Assembly: GCA_001936135.1 (NCBI GenBank)
Contig: CP012820.1
Span: forward strand, 2,286,501-2,350,500
Reading direction: 5' to 3'
Length of the DNA stretch: 64,000 nt
Source: Saccharomycopsis fibuligera x Saccharomycopsis cf. fibuligera
Lineage: Eukaryota > Ascomycota > Saccharomycetes > Ascoideales > Saccharomycopsidaceae
Below the pieces are notes generated by a model that saw only the letters and a list, made by a program, of their open reading frames with translations, had not been told where the DNA came from and did not search any database. The first letter of the stretch is position 1, and the number at the start of each line of letters is the position of its first letter. A program made the position numbers and the translations under genes. Positions 63,508-64,000 of this stretch are shown here, in pieces.

Positions 63508-64000
63508 TTAAGTAGAATTGTTTTCATTGTACCATTTTTTGCCATAAACGATCACCATACAGAATGGTATTAGCGAAACGCACCCGAGACCTATCATCAA
63601 CAGATAGGTCCCGCCCACAGTCAAGCTACTCTGCATCTTGTCCAAGGCAGCTATTCCGATTGCTGCAGAAATGCAGCGACCCAAGTTGATACATGCAATA
63701 CTGGTAGCAGCTTTCAGTGGATACAAATCCACAAACATGGCAACCGGAATGGTAACAAATGGAGTCACACAAGATGTCCCCACAAAAATTCCAATGAGGA
63801 CTGCCACTAGTGGCTGTTTAGTACCGATACACCAGCCGAATACTAAAAAACCACAGCTGCAAATAGCGGCAAATGGTAATGACATTGGAAGCCTTGCCCT
63901 GAATGCATTGTATTCTGGTGGGCCGGTACCGGCTGCACCAGATTCTTCCTCTTCAATCGACATTGCATATGCTTGAATTTTTTGATCAAGGTTCTTTTTA
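63508..64000 (-). CDS. Second DHA1-family MFS transporter (5' part beyond the window)
   Basis: Open from the right edge to a TAA at 63508: about 163 codons of the C-terminal third. It aligns in order with the last third of the neighbouring transporter: FLVFGWCIGTKQPLVAVLIGIFVG versus LLIFGWCLDTDQPLAAVLIGTFMA, then YPLKAATSIACINLGRCISAAIG and DKMQSSLTVGGTYLLMIGLG. About four membrane helices remain. The ATG at 63963 is internal and not the start, since the frame and the homologous loop continue upstream. It is probably a tandem paralogue of the gene at 60848 with similar function. Confidence 0.85.
   Translation of the reverse strand, partial: KKNLDQKIQAYAMSIEEEESGAAGTGPPEYNAFRARLPMSLPFAAICSCGFLVFGWCIGTKQPLVAVLIGIFVGTSCVTPFVTIPVAMFVDLYPLKAATSIACINLGRCISAAIGIAALDKMQSSLTVGGTYLLMIGLGCVSLIPFCMVIVYGKKWYNENNST

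Overview
This window is nuclear DNA of a budding yeast (Saccharomycotina). The genes are mostly intronless, long and rich in Gln/Asn/Ser/Asp repeats. The two introns I can propose are short and 5'-proximal, and they use TACTAAC-like branch points. The gene set is yeast-specific (Gcn1, Cbc2, Mig1, Gts1, Mnd1, Msn2/4-type, Crh, Efg1/Efh1-type APSES, Mds3, Flc, Ycf1-like ABCC, Dss4, DHA1 MFS). The codon CTG is almost absent from conserved coding sequence: I found no in-frame CTG in the 851-codon FLC gene, although the other leucine codons are used freely. This points to the CUG-Ser clade (Candida/Lodderomyces relatives), but that is an inference. If it is right, every CTG-encoded 'Leu' in the proteins described here should be read as Ser.

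Layout, left to right. GCN1 (minus strand, 3' end cut by the window edge) and the cap-binding subunit CBC2 diverge from a 0.3 kb promoter. A Zn2Cys6 regulator follows (plus), then a C2H2 regulator (minus), which diverges across 1.9 kb of repeat-rich DNA from MIG1 (plus). An ACAD10/11-type phosphotransferase-fold protein (minus), the Arf-GAP GTS1 (minus, with an intron that hides its zinc-finger exon) and the meiotic recombination factor MND1 (plus) come next. Then a large Msn2/Msn4-type C2H2 factor (plus) and a GPI-anchored Crh-family cell-wall transglycosylase (minus). A 5.35 kb stretch with no supported gene separates CRH from an Efg1/Efh1-type APSES factor (minus), which diverges from a very large MDS3 (plus). 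FLC-family ER/membrane protein, a vacuolar-type ABCC transporter and DSS4 follow on plus. The window ends with two tandem DHA1-family MFS transporters on minus, the second cut by the right edge.

Functionally the window is dense in nutrient, stress and morphogenesis regulators: Gcn1 (amino-acid starvation), Mig1 (glucose), the Msn-type factor (stress), the APSES factor (PKA, morphogenesis), Mds3 (TOR, pH, morphogenesis) and two uncharacterised factors. Effector genes for the cell wall (CRH, FLC) and for detoxification and efflux (ABCC, MFS) lie among them. No operon logic applies. The pairings that matter are shared divergent promoters: GCN1/CBC2, C2H2/MIG1, GTS1/MND1 and APSES/MDS3.

Intergenic regions are unusually long. 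Several upstream leaders (about 14.0-15.5, 46.6-47.6 and 51.4-53.4 kb) look more GC-rich than the genes around them and carry 6-10 bp tandem arrays. Homopolymer tracts reach 41 T and 31 A. I found no tRNA, rRNA, transposon, LTR or CRISPR array that I can support.
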